Positions 51,712 to 60,026 of a stretch of DNA of 64,000 nucleotides are shown here, piece after piece (within the stretch, counting starts at the first letter, position 1; each line of letters starts with the position of its first letter). The DNA comes from Wenjunlia vitaminophila DSM 41686 (GTDB lineage: Bacteria > Actinomycetota > Actinomycetes > Streptomycetales > Streptomycetaceae), in assembly GCF_000380165.1 (NCBI RefSeq), contig NZ_KB904653.1, positions 62,001-126,000 of the forward strand, in the 5' to 3' direction. The notes beneath the pieces are model-generated. The model was not told where the DNA came from. It made no database searches and saw only the letters and a list, made by a program, of their open reading frames with translations. Both the position numbers and the translations under genes were made by a program.

Positions 51712-52671
51712 TCACGCCCCCCGGGCCCGCAGGAACGCGCTGGTCGAGCAGACCCCCACCAGCTCGAGCAGGTCGCTGTCGGCCAGGTGCCGGTCCGCGG
51801 CCTCCTTCACCCCCGGCCAGTTGCGGTCCCCGTAGTCGTCCACCACCACGATCCCGCCCGGCGCCACGATCTCCTCCACCCAGGCCAGGTCGTCCGCCAC
51901 GCCCTCCGCGGAGTGGTCCCCGTCCACGACCACCACGCCGTAGGACCGGTCGGAGACGGCGTCGCGGACCTCCGGGTCGCCGGAGAACCCCGGGCGCACC
52001 CGCACCCGCTCCGGGTCCACCCCGGCCAGCGCCAGGTTGGCCCGCAGCACCTGCTCGCTGACCGGTGAACCGGACGGGTCCCTGCCGTTGCGGGTGCCCG
52101 GCTGGAGCTGCACGTCCGCCAGCGGGTCCACGATCGTCAACGAGCAGGTGAGCCCGAACCGGGAGAGCTGCCGGGCCAGCGCCCCGGAGAACAGCCCGAA
52201 CAGCGTCCCGATCTCCAGCACCTCCGCGTTGGGCGGCCCCAGCAGCGGGGTGGCGGTGAGCTTCCCCAGGATGTTGGCGGTCCCCCCGGCCATCCGGCCG
52301 ACCCCGCGCATCTCCACCTCCACCAGGGTGCGGTACGCCGCGACCACCTGCGCCCGGGCGTCCTTCGCCCCGGTGGTCGCGGCCACCTCCCCCGACAGGG
52401 TGTCGATCAGGCCCTTGGTGGGCAGCCGGGACGCCGGCCGGCCCCCCTCCTTGCCGAGCAGCAACTCCAGCGCGTACCGCGGCACCCTGGCCTCGTCGAG
52501 CTCCCGGCGGGCCTCGGCCAACTCGGCGGACAGCGCGTCCACCCGCGCCCGCAGCTCCCGGGCCTCACCGGCACTCCCCCGGCGGACGCCCCGCTCGATC
52601 CGGCGGTCAAGCTCACTGATGATCGGCCGCAGCGCCCTGCGGGCCACCTGCGACGTCAAGACGGATCCCAT
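51712..52671 (-). CDS. Class I SAM-dependent methyltransferase with N-terminal coiled coil
   Basis: A 319-residue predicted methyltransferase of the Methyltransf_24 type. The first 80 residues are Arg/Glu/Ala-rich and probably coiled coil (ELRARVDALSAELAEARREL). The Rossmann domain starts near residue 155 with motif I VLEIGTLFGLFSGALARQL, then LTIVDPLAD, VVVVDGDHSAEGVADDLAW and APGGIVVVDDYGDRNWPGV. Substrate unknown; relatives act in glycan or secondary-metabolite modification. ATG 52671 (MGSVLTSQVARR) is preferred; a GTG 78 nt upstream is possible. Confidence 0.84.
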   Translation of the reverse strand: MGSVLTSQVARRALRPIISELDRRIERGVRRGSAGEARELRARVDALSAELAEARRELDEARVPRYALELLLGKEGGRPASRLPTKGLIDTLSGEVAATTGAKDARAQVVAAYRTLVEVEMRGVGRMAGGTANILGKLTATPLLGPPNAEVLEIGTLFGLFSGALARQLSRFGLTCSLTIVDPLADVQLQPGTRNGRDPSGSPVSEQVLRANLALAGVDPERVRVRPGFSGDPEVRDAVSDRSYGVVVVDGDHSAEGVADDLAWVEEIVAPGGIVVVDDYGDRNWPGVKEAADRHLADSDLLELVGVCSTSAFLRARGA

Positions 52672-53264
52672 ACCCGCACCCCAGCAGAGCCGCCCCCCGC
52701 CCACCAGCACCTCCCGCCGGGTTTCGCCCGCCGTACGCCGACTGTTCACCCACGGGTCGGCGGCCGGTGGGACGGGGTCAGGCGGCCCCGTCCCGGAGAG
52801 GTGAGTCGGGCTCGTTCACCGGCCGCCCAGGTGGACGACGCGGACAGCGGGGTGGCGCGGTAGTCGCCCCCGCCCTGCTTGGCCTCGGCGGTGATGCGAC
52901 TCAGACTTGCTGACTGCTGGTCCCTGCGGGCCCGCTCCGCCGCGATCTCGTCGGCCGCCCGGTCCGGCGCACCAGCTCGGCGATCTCACGATCGGCCTCC
53001 GGTGACAGCGGCACCACCTTGTCCGCCCGGTACGCGGGGAGCTCGGGCTTCCCCAGCGGTTCGGCGACGGCCTGGATCGTGACCGGCGACAGCAGGGCCG
53101 GGACGAGCGGCATGGCCACGATCGCCGCGTCGCAGCCACCGCGCCCGGCCCTGGTGCACCCCGCTGACGAACTCGCTGTGGGTTCCCCGCTGTCCCCTCC
53201 ACGTCTGTGCCGAAGGAGTCACCGTCGGCGAACGGGAACACCGGCTACTGGGCACACCGGCCAC
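52672..53264. other. 593-nt stretch without a convincing gene; possible decayed coding DNA
   Basis: No intact gene. On the minus strand a 72-codon frame at 52901-53119 encodes a plausible soluble fragment (VAEPLGKPELPAYRADKVVP, SPEADREIAELVRR), but it lacks a ribosome site. Overlapping frames in other phases (52816-53241, 52986-53264) are Arg/Pro-rich and unlike proteins. The pattern fits a frameshifted remnant downstream of the LamG gene. I cannot name its family. Confidence 0.4.
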
Positions 53265-55238
53265 CTATCCATCAGCCAGCACATGGGTGCTGACCTGGTT
53301 CGGTGTCATCCCACCGACCCACACGCGTACTTCCGCCAAGGTGCCGGGAAGGTACCGCCCCGGTGTGCCGCCGTTACTTCCACGTCCGATGGCGAGTTCA
53401 CCGGAGCCCTGTTCTTCCGCCGCGAAACCGGCGTCCTCTCCCATTCCCTGGTGGAACCGCCCGACCATCAGGTGCAACGCACCGTAACGGGGGGCACCGG
53501 CGTCCGACCACTCCTCCGAGGCGTCGAACACGCCGGTGAGCTGCACCCAGGTGTCGAGTTCAGCGAGTTCCTGGGACGAGGCCGTCGCAGTTGCGATCAC
53601 CGCGCCCGTGCTGTCGGTGTCGTGGCGGACGAACCGCCAGATCCCCCCGTCCGCGAAGGTCTTTTCGAACCACAGTGCCCAGGAGGCGTCCTGGCCGGAC
53701 TGCTGGCCCACGATCTGCGCGGTGTAGCCGATGGGTTTGTCGGCGAGCTGCTGTGAGTTCAGGCGTACCTTGGCGGTGACCGTGAAGGAACCGGTTTCGT
53801 CGATGACGGGGCCCGTGGTGTGCGCGTAGGCGGTGGTGCCGTTGAGAACGAGTTCGTTGGCCGCCTCGTCCAGGACGGCGCCGCCGGAGAGGATCATCGG
53901 GCCGGCTGGGTACGGTGAGCTCTGGGGGATCTGGGTGCCGGTGGCGGAGGTGGCGTCCCAGGAGGCGACGAGTTCCACCCCGGGCTGGCCGTCGGCGTCC
54001 AGCAGACGGGCGTCCTGCCTGAGATCCGCTTCGGCCAGTGCCTGTTGCCAGAGTTGGACCTCGTCGATCCGACCGCGGAAGTACTGGTCGTAGATGCCCT
54101 GGGACTTGTGGCGGCCGAACTGCAACCCTTCGGTGCTCTGCCAGGGCTCGTAGGTCGCGGCGGCCTGCGCGGCCACGACGGGTTGGCCCTGGGGGCGGCC
54201 GTTGACGAAGAGCTGGATGGTGTCGTTGGTCCTGTCGGTGTCGCCCTTGGTGTCGAACACCCCGGCGAGGTGGGTCCACACCTTCAGGGGTGGCTCCTGG
54301 GCGTCGGAGGACGAGCGGATGTAGGCGGGTTGGTCGCTGTCGCGGTCGGTGCGGTTGAACACCCACTTCCTCGCGGTGGCGGAGTAGTAGAGGGCGAACG
54401 CCGAGGTGTGTGTTCCCGGCGCGGCCAACACGACGTGGTTGGTGGTGGCGTCGGTCAGGTAGGCCCAGGTGGAGACGGTGAAGGACTCCTGGGTGTTGAC
54501 CGCGGGGGCGGCGGTGGCCGCGTAGCCGCCCTGGCGGGTGGTGTCGGTGGTGTCGTTCAGCCACAGGGACTGGTCCAGCCCGCCGCGCCTGGCCATCGGT
54601 GACCAGTCGGCGCCGGTGGTGTGGAGCGTGGCGTCGTGCCGGACCCCCTCGGTGGCGGAGTCCACGGCGGTGGTGACGGCGGACCCCTGGGTGCCGTCGT
54701 CGAAGTGCCAGCGGCCCACCGGTCCGCTCGGGGATGCCACCGCGAAGGAGAACTCCTGTGGGGGACCCCATCTGTCGTGGGCGTCGCGGGCCTCGACGGA
54801 CAGGATCTGCAGACCGGCCAGTGGTGGCGTCACGCTGATCTGGGTGCTGGTGGTGCTGTTGACGATGGTGGAGGTGGTGGAGGTCAGCAGCCGCCAGCGG
54901 TAACCGGTGATGTCGGTGTCGGTGTCGGCGGGGTTGGGGGCGAGGGTGAAGGTGCCGGCGATACCGGGGCCGCCGTTGCCGACGCACGCGTCAGCGGCGC
55001 ATTCGGTGTAGGGGCCGTTGGAGGTGATCACCGGCGGCTTGGGCGCGGTGGGGTCGATGGGCGACCCGGTGGACCCCGCCCGCTCCGACGGCGACATTCG
55101 CGCGGTCGCGGACGGACCTCCAGCCGCAGGCTGGGCGACAGCCAACGGCGCGGGGGCCAACAACCCCACCACCGTCACCACACCCACCAACGCCGCCCCA
55201 CCCGCACGCCAACGACCGACGCGCCCACGGACACCCAC
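53265..55238 (-). CDS. Secreted protein with two LamG (concanavalin-like) domains
   Basis: A 657-residue secreted protein. The N-terminus is basic, then hydrophobic (AALVGVVTVVGLLAPAPLAVAQ), a signal peptide cleaved near AVA/AQ. A Thr/Ser-rich Ig-like region (SNGPYTECAADACVGNGGPG) follows. Two LamG jelly-rolls come next: one with SFTVSTWAYL, TWTHLAGVFD-like VWTHLAGVF and FRGRIDEVQLW; the second with SFTVTAKVRL and LAEVRVWVGGM. Actinobacterial LamG proteins of this layout bind glycans or carry toxin modules; no such module is seen. GTG 55238 is the likeliest start; the frame is open to 55301. Codon use is less G/C-biased than neighbours. Confidence 0.83.
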   Translation of the reverse strand: MGVRGRVGRWRAGGAALVGVVTVVGLLAPAPLAVAQPAAGGPSATARMSPSERAGSTGSPIDPTAPKPPVITSNGPYTECAADACVGNGGPGIAGTFTLAPNPADTDTDITGYRWRLLTSTTSTIVNSTTSTQISVTPPLAGLQILSVEARDAHDRWGPPQEFSFAVASPSGPVGRWHFDDGTQGSAVTTAVDSATEGVRHDATLHTTGADWSPMARRGGLDQSLWLNDTTDTTRQGGYAATAAPAVNTQESFTVSTWAYLTDATTNHVVLAAPGTHTSAFALYYSATARKWVFNRTDRDSDQPAYIRSSSDAQEPPLKVWTHLAGVFDTKGDTDRTNDTIQLFVNGRPQGQPVVAAQAAATYEPWQSTEGLQFGRHKSQGIYDQYFRGRIDEVQLWQQALAEADLRQDARLLDADGQPGVELVASWDATSATGTQIPQSSPYPAGPMILSGGAVLDEAANELVLNGTTAYAHTTGPVIDETGSFTVTAKVRLNSQQLADKPIGYTAQIVGQQSGQDASWALWFEKTFADGGIWRFVRHDTDSTGAVIATATASSQELAELDTWVQLTGVFDASEEWSDAGAPRYGALHLMVGRFHQGMGEDAGFAAEEQGSGELAIGRGSNGGTPGRYLPGTLAEVRVWVGGMTPNQVSTHVLADG

Positions 55239-55342
55239 CAGACACCACCCCAACTCCCGTACGTCACCCGGGGGTCGGGTGATCACCAAGGTGGTATCCA
55301 ACCGGTCACAGCGAGTACACGTCTAGACCACGCAACCTCCAG

Positions 55343-55407
55343 ATTTCCTCCCCAACTCACAGAAATGCCATGTCACTGTAGTGTGGTGATCGACACAGTT
55401 TCACCAC
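55343..55407. repeat. Dispersed motif, copy 1
   Basis: This segment shares CCTCCCCA, GAAATGCC(A/G)TGTCA and CACAGTTTC-(2)-CAC in the same order and orientation with 62117-62179. It lies upstream of the LamG gene and contains a GTGGTG-N13-CACCAC dyad (55383-55407). Confidence 0.6.
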
Positions 55408-55462
55408 GTCATGAACGTGATCAGCAGGGGCACCGAGCCGGACGCCGGTTACGTGCTCGCGG

Positions 55463-55882
55463 TCACGGCGTCGCCGCTTCCTGCCCGCCGCCGCCCTCCG
55501 CGGGAACGGCGCGGGTGGCCATGTGCGCCTGGCGCATCCGCCCATCAGGGGCGAACCGGCCGAAGAAGTAGACCTCGATGGCGAGGTCCTTGCCGCGCTG
55601 CGAGGAGTGCAGGGTGTAGCGGGCGGCGAGCCGGTCACCGTCGGCGACGGCCTCGTGCACCTCCATGCGGATGGTGGGCCGGTTCTTGCGGACCGGGCGG
55701 GTGTGCGCGATGAGCTTGCCGCGGTCGATCCGGTGCCCGTCGGCGATCTCGACGATGTCCGGGGTGTGGTAGCGGTCGACGATCAGCGCCGCGTCCTCGT
55801 CCGTCCGCAGCAGGTCCTCGGTGAAGGAGGTGAAGAAGTCGGCGATGAACTGCCTGGGGTCGGCGTTGCCGAGTGGGCCCAT
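55463..55882 (-). CDS. SnoaL-like (NTF2-fold) protein
   Basis: A 139-residue small alpha/beta-cone protein. FIADFFTSFTEDLLRTDEDAA, VDRYHTPDIVEIADGHRIDR, EVHEAVADGDRLAARYTLHS and EVYFFGRFAPDGRMRQAHMATR follow the SnoaL/NTF2 pattern of helix then curved sheet. ATG 55882 has GGGAGA upstream; longer in-frame sequence runs into the divergent tetR gene and is ignored. Its role is unknown; the TetR neighbour and the operator in their shared promoter suggest ligand-induced expression. Confidence 0.85.
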   Translation of the reverse strand: MGPLGNADPRQFIADFFTSFTEDLLRTDEDAALIVDRYHTPDIVEIADGHRIDRGKLIAHTRPVRKNRPTIRMEVHEAVADGDRLAARYTLHSSQRGKDLAIEVYFFGRFAPDGRMRQAHMATRAVPAEGGGGQEAATP

Positions 55883-55910
55883 GTCTCTCCCGTCCGGGGC
55901 TCGTGATCTT

Positions 55911-55923
55911 TTACACGGTGTAA
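55911..55923. promoter_or_regulatory. TetR operator TTACACGGTGTAA
   Basis: A perfect 6-bp-armed palindrome around a central G. A second, weaker copy TTGACAAGATGTAA is at 55945-55958. The first overlaps the predicted -10 of the SnoaL gene and the second its -35. It is the likely binding site for the adjacent TetR protein. Confidence 0.72.
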
Positions 55924-55951
55924 GGTATGCATCCTCCAATAACTTTGACAA
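55922..55951 (-). promoter_or_regulatory. Promoter of the SnoaL-like gene
   Basis: On the minus strand -35 TTGTCA (55946-55951) and -10 TACCTT (55922-55927) are separated by 18 nt. The transcription start would fall inside the TTACACGGTGTAA operator. Confidence 0.55.
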
Positions 55952-55961
55952 GATGTAAGAG

Positions 55962-56576
55962 ATGACTTTTTCCTCAGCCCGCAACCGCCGTGCCGACGCC
56001 CGCCGCAGCAGGGCGGCCATCCTGGAGGCCGCGACCCGGGTCCTCAACGCCGAACCCGACGCCAGCCTGGAGACGATCGCCGGCGCCGCGGGCGTGACGC
56101 GCCCCACCGTCTACGCCCACTTCCCCTCGCGGGAGCAGTTGCTGCTGGCCGTCGTCGACCGGATCACCGACGAGGCCATCGCCGCCATGGACGCCGCCGA
56201 CCCCGACACCGGCCCCGCCGCGGACGCCCTGCTGCGGATGCTCGACGCCGGCGCGCAGGTGACCGGGCGCTACCCCGTCCTGCTGCAACTCATCAGCGCG
56301 CATCCCGTCAGCCCGGAGGCCGACCACGACCGGCACACCCCCGTCGCCGACCGGATCAGGCGCGTCATCCAACGCGGCCGACGGACCGGGGAGTTCGACG
56401 ACCGGCTCCCCGTCGACTGGCTGGTCGCGGCGACCATCAGGCTCGGCCATGCCGTGAGCGAGGAGCAGGACGCCGGCCGGCTGTCCGCCACGGCCGCACC
56501 GGACGTCCTCCGCACCAGCCTGCTCCGCCTGCTCGGTGCCACCGCACGAGCGGGTTCCGCACCTCGGCCCCGGTGA
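55962..56576 (+). CDS. TetR family transcriptional regulator
   Basis: A 204-residue repressor. The N-terminal helix-turn-helix (residues about 12-60) reads RSRAAILEAATRVLN, SLETIAGAAGVTRPTVYAHF and PSREQLLLAVVDRI, a textbook TetR DNA-binding domain. The ligand domain is variable (YPVLLQLISAHPVSPEAD, VDWLVAATIRLGHAVSEEQ). ATG 55962. It is divergent from the SnoaL-like gene over 79 nt holding two dyads, so autoregulation and control of that gene are likely. Inducer unknown. Confidence 0.92.
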   Translation: MTFSSARNRRADARRSRAAILEAATRVLNAEPDASLETIAGAAGVTRPTVYAHFPSREQLLLAVVDRITDEAIAAMDAADPDTGPAADALLRMLDAGAQVTGRYPVLLQLISAHPVSPEADHDRHTPVADRIRRVIQRGRRTGEFDDRLPVDWLVAATIRLGHAVSEEQDAGRLSATAAPDVLRTSLLRLLGATARAGSAPRPR

Positions 56577-56625
56577 GTACGCGGCCGGCGTCCCCGTCCC
56601 GTGGTTCCGGGCCGGCCGTGCGAGC

Positions 56626-56663
56626 GGCCCCGTCCCCGGCCCCGGTGCGGTGGGGACGGGGCC
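56626..56663. terminator. Bidirectional terminator between tetR and ABC permease gene
   Basis: GGCCCCGTCCCC (56626-56637) pairs exactly with 56652-56663 (12 bp). It lies between convergent stops. Confidence 0.82.
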
Positions 56664-56694
56664 AGGAGCTGTGGGTTTCCGGCCATGGCGGGTG

Positions 56695-59070
56695 CTACTC
56701 GGTGCGCAGGGCGGTGGCGGTGCGGGTCCTGGCGGCCCAGCCCGCGGGCAGCAGTGCCCCGAGGACGGCGATGAGCACGCCGCCGAGCGCCAGCAGGGCC
56801 AGTTCCCCGGCGCCGTAGACCGTGATCACGGAGTCGGGCAGGTGGTAGCCGGCGCTGTCGCCCATGGCGGGGATGACCTCGTGGTGCAGGGCCACACCCA
56901 GCGGGACGCCCAGCGCCCCACCGGCGAGGCCGGTCAGGACGACCGAGGTGACGACCATCGCGACGACCTGTCGGGGGGTCATGCCCAGCGCCCGGTGCAC
57001 GCCCAGTTCCCGGACGCGTTCGCGGGTGTCGAGCAGGACGCCGTTGAGCACCCCCAGGGCGGCGACCGCCACCAGGGTCAACGTGAGCAGTGCGGCCAGG
57101 GCCTTGAGGGCGGCGGACGAGTCGCTGCCGGCGCCGGGCTCGGACCCGCCGGGCCGGGCGGTGAGCCCCAGGGGCTCCAGTTCGGTGTTGAGCGCGTCGA
57201 CGTAGCGGGCCACGTCGGTGCCGGCGGTGACCGCGACCTCGTGGCGGTCGGGCCTGAGGTCCGGTTCCGTGGTGGTGAGGGTCCTGGCGTCCACGAACAG
57301 CGCCATGCCGTCGTCCCGGGTGTCGAAAACCTCGCCCACGATCCGGACCCGGGCCGCGCCGCCTCGGCCGTTGACCGTGACGGTGTCGCCGACCTGCGTC
57401 CCGGTCGCGGCCAGGAACGGGGGCGGCACCACGGCTTCGCCCGGTCCCTCGATCCAGCGGCCGGAGATCATCTGGTAGTCGCCGAAGGACGCGTCGCCGC
57501 GGAACGCACGGACGGTGACGGCTCCGGACACCCCGCTGACCGAGGCCTCGGTGGCGGCGATCCCGTAGTGCGCGCGGGTCCCGGGCTGGGCGTCGAGCAC
57601 CGCGGTGACCCTGGCTGGGTCGGGCAACTCGGGCAGCCCTGTCTGCGGTTCCTCGGGCGGGCCCTCGGCGGGCGCTGGGGCGGGCCCTGCGGCGGAGTGC
57701 TCCGGCGGGGTGAACTCCACGACGACGTCGGCGGTGCTGTGTTCCTTGGCGGCGATCACCTCGTCCACCGACGAGCCCAGGCCCAGGGTGAAGGTGACGG
57801 CGGCGGCGCCGAACACGACCGCCGCGCCGACGCCCAACGTCCGGGCGGGCCGCGCGAAGGGGCGGGCCAGGCCGAGGGCGACCGGCCGGGGCAGCGGGAG
57901 CCGCCCGGCCAGCCGGACGGCCCGTCTGCCGCGGCCGGTGGGCCCGGTGCGCCCGACGGCGATCGCGTCCACGGTGCGCAGCCGTCCGCCCCGCCAGGCG
58001 CTGGCCCAGGCGGTCGCGGCCACCACGCCGAGCACCCCGGCGACCACGGCCACGTCCACCCACGGCTCGACGGCCAGGGCGGACGTGCGGTAGGCCGTCT
58101 CGGTGTCGGACAGCAGGGGCACGGCGAGCAGGTGCCCCACGACCAGGCCGAACGCTGCGCCGACGGCCGAGGGGACGAGGGCCTGGGCCACATGGGCCCG
58201 CACCACCTGGGCCGGGGTGAAGCCGACGGCCTTCAACACGCCAATCCGACGCAGACCCGAACTGACGGTGCCGGAGACCACGTTGCCGACGATGAGTGCC
58301 GACATGGCCAGGCCCAGGAGTCCAAAGGCGACGAGGAAGGGGACGTACAGGGCGGTGTCGCGCTCCGCCTCCTTCTTCGCGGTCAACCAGGACCTCGCCC
58401 CGGTCACCGCCCCCTCGGGGACGCCCGCCGTCACCGCCGCGCGGCCCTCGGTGATCTGGGCGGCGGTGTCCGCCTCCGTGAAGCGGTAGAGCATCTGGTA
58501 CCCGCCGGCCGTGCCGGGCGGGGTGAGGGCGGCGACCTGCGAGGGCGCCACCCAGGCGTCGGCGGTGCCGGTGACCGAGCGGGCGGTGCCGACGATGGTG
58601 AGGGCCGGGGCGCCGGGAAGGTCGGGGAACTCCAGTTGTTCGCCCACCGGCCGCATCCCGAGGTCGGCGGACATGACGATCTCGCCGGGCCCCGTGGCCC
58701 ACCGCCCCGAGGTCAACGTGACGTCGTCAACCGCTCCCTCGGGTTCGGCGCGGCCGACGACGGCGAGCAGCGGCCCGAACTCCGACGCCGCCGACACGGT
58801 GCGGAACGGGCCGGAGGCCGCGGCGACCCCGGCGGTGTCGGCACTGGCCTCCAGCCGCGCCGCGGTGGTGCGGTCCGCGTCGAACTCCACGGACAGGTGC
58901 GCGCCGTGCTGGTCGGCGAAGGCGTCGTCGAACGGCGCGCTCGAGGCCACCAGCAGGGAACCGCCGAGGACGGACGCGGCCACCGCCATCATCGTGGCGA
59001 GGAGGATCACCAGGGTGGACACCCGGCGGCGTCCCACGCCGGAACGCACGACGCGGCCGAGGGCGCTCAT
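56695..59070 (-). CDS. MacB-like FtsX-type ABC permease
   Basis: A 791-residue membrane protein with two FtsX repeats. The N-terminal helix (TLVILLATMMAVAASVLGG) is followed by a large extracytoplasmic domain, then FtsX block one (LLGLAMSALIVGNVVSGTVS, RRIGVLKAVGFTPAQVV). A second external domain follows, then block two (LVAVAALGVLNGVLLDTRER, ELGVHRALGMTPRQVVAMVV) and a C-terminal helix. This layout is typical of actinobacterial antimicrobial-peptide or lipoprotein exporters. It overlaps the ATPase gene by 4 nt. Substrate unknown; the divergent sensor kinase suggests envelope-stress induction. Confidence 0.92.
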   Translation of the reverse strand: MSALGRVVRSGVGRRRVSTLVILLATMMAVAASVLGGSLLVASSAPFDDAFADQHGAHLSVEFDADRTTAARLEASADTAGVAAASGPFRTVSAASEFGPLLAVVGRAEPEGAVDDVTLTSGRWATGPGEIVMSADLGMRPVGEQLEFPDLPGAPALTIVGTARSVTGTADAWVAPSQVAALTPPGTAGGYQMLYRFTEADTAAQITEGRAAVTAGVPEGAVTGARSWLTAKKEAERDTALYVPFLVAFGLLGLAMSALIVGNVVSGTVSSGLRRIGVLKAVGFTPAQVVRAHVAQALVPSAVGAAFGLVVGHLLAVPLLSDTETAYRTSALAVEPWVDVAVVAGVLGVVAATAWASAWRGGRLRTVDAIAVGRTGPTGRGRRAVRLAGRLPLPRPVALGLARPFARPARTLGVGAAVVFGAAAVTFTLGLGSSVDEVIAAKEHSTADVVVEFTPPEHSAAGPAPAPAEGPPEEPQTGLPELPDPARVTAVLDAQPGTRAHYGIAATEASVSGVSGAVTVRAFRGDASFGDYQMISGRWIEGPGEAVVPPPFLAATGTQVGDTVTVNGRGGAARVRIVGEVFDTRDDGMALFVDARTLTTTEPDLRPDRHEVAVTAGTDVARYVDALNTELEPLGLTARPGGSEPGAGSDSSAALKALAALLTLTLVAVAALGVLNGVLLDTRERVRELGVHRALGMTPRQVVAMVVTSVVLTGLAGGALGVPLGVALHHEVIPAMGDSAGYHLPDSVITVYGAGELALLALGGVLIAVLGALLPAGWAARTRTATALRTE

Positions 59071-59819
59071 CGGGCCTGCTCCGAAACGATGTCGGCCGAA
59101 GCGGTGCCGTGCGAGGCGATGTCGCGGGAGGCGGTGTCGCGGGAGGCGGTGTCGGCGGTGATCCGGCCGTCCGTCAGCCGGACGGTGCGGTGGGTGCAGG
59201 ACTCGGCCAGGCCGACGTCGTGGGTGACCACGACGAGCGTCTGGCCGTCGGCGTTGAGGTCGGCCAGGAGCCGGCTGACGTCCTGGCCGGAGGCCGTGTC
59301 CAGGGCCCCCGTCGGCTCGTCGGCCAGGAGCAGCGGCGGGCGGTTCATCAGGGCCCGGGCGATGGCGACGCGTTGGCGTTCCCCGCCGGAAAGCCGGCCC
59401 GGGTAGGTGTGGGCGTGCCGGTCGATCCCGAGGGCCTGGAGGAGTTCCGCGGCGTGGCGGTGCGCCTCGGCGCGGGGGGTGCCGGCGAGTTGGGCGGGGA
59501 GCAGGACGTTGTCGGTGACGGTCAGGTCGTCGAGCAGGTTGAAGAACTGGAAGACCATGCCGATCTTGGCCCGCCGCAGCCGCGCGGACGCCGCCTCGCC
59601 CATGTCGTCGACGCGCACGCCGTCCACGGTGACGGTTCCGGTGTCGGGGCGGTCCAGGCCCGCGACGAGGTTGAGCAGGGTGGACTTGCCGCTGCCGGAC
59701 GGGCCGAGGATCGCGACGGCCTCGCCGGGCAGGACGGTCAGCGACGCGTCGCGCAGCGCGGGCGGCCCGTCGTCGTACCTGCGGGTCACCTGTTGCAGCT
59801 CGATCACGGGCGTGGGCAT
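59067..59819 (-). CDS. MacB/LolD-like ABC transporter ATPase
   Basis: ATPase partner of the FtsX permease, 250 residues. Walker A GPSGSGKST, Q-loop MVFQFFNLLDDLTV, signature LSGGERQRVAIARAL, Walker B LLLADEPTGALD and H-loop VVVTHDVGLAE match the MacB/LolD group. The last 25 residues are an SRDTA-type repeat encoded by a 15-bp tandem repeat. ATG 59819 follows AAGGAGCC upstream. Divergent from the kinase gene over 207 nt, which should hold both promoters. Confidence 0.94.
   Translation of the reverse strand: MPTPVIELQQVTRRYDDGPPALRDASLTVLPGEAVAILGPSGSGKSTLLNLVAGLDRPDTGTVTVDGVRVDDMGEAASARLRRAKIGMVFQFFNLLDDLTVTDNVLLPAQLAGTPRAEAHRHAAELLQALGIDRHAHTYPGRLSGGERQRVAIARALMNRPPLLLADEPTGALDTASGQDVSRLLADLNADGQTLVVVTHDVGLAESCTHRTVRLTDGRITADTASRDTASRDIASHGTASADIVSEQAR
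59101..59160. repeat. Four 15-bp tandem units in the ATPase tail
   Basis: GCGGTGTCGCGGGAG-type units repeat four times with few changes. On the minus strand they encode the SRDTA/SHGTA tail of the ATPase. Confidence 0.85.
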
Positions 59820-60026
59820 CAACGGCTCCTTCGGTCGGTGTGGCGTTGGGGACGCTAGGTGCGCCGCGGGTTCGGCCACGTCGGCCGCCGGAGGCATTTC
59901 GGGTACCGCGCCGGGGTGAGGCCGCGGGAGGTCATCCCTGCGATGTAGGCGGCTGGTGTATCCCGCCGGTCCGGGACGGTCGTCGGACGGATGCCGCGGC
60001 GTCGGGGCGGCGGCGAGAATGAGCCG

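Noticed and set aside
52816-53241. 141-codon Arg/Pro/Ser-rich frame
   Set aside because: Composition typical of a GC-rich shadow frame; listed only as part of a possibly decayed stretch.
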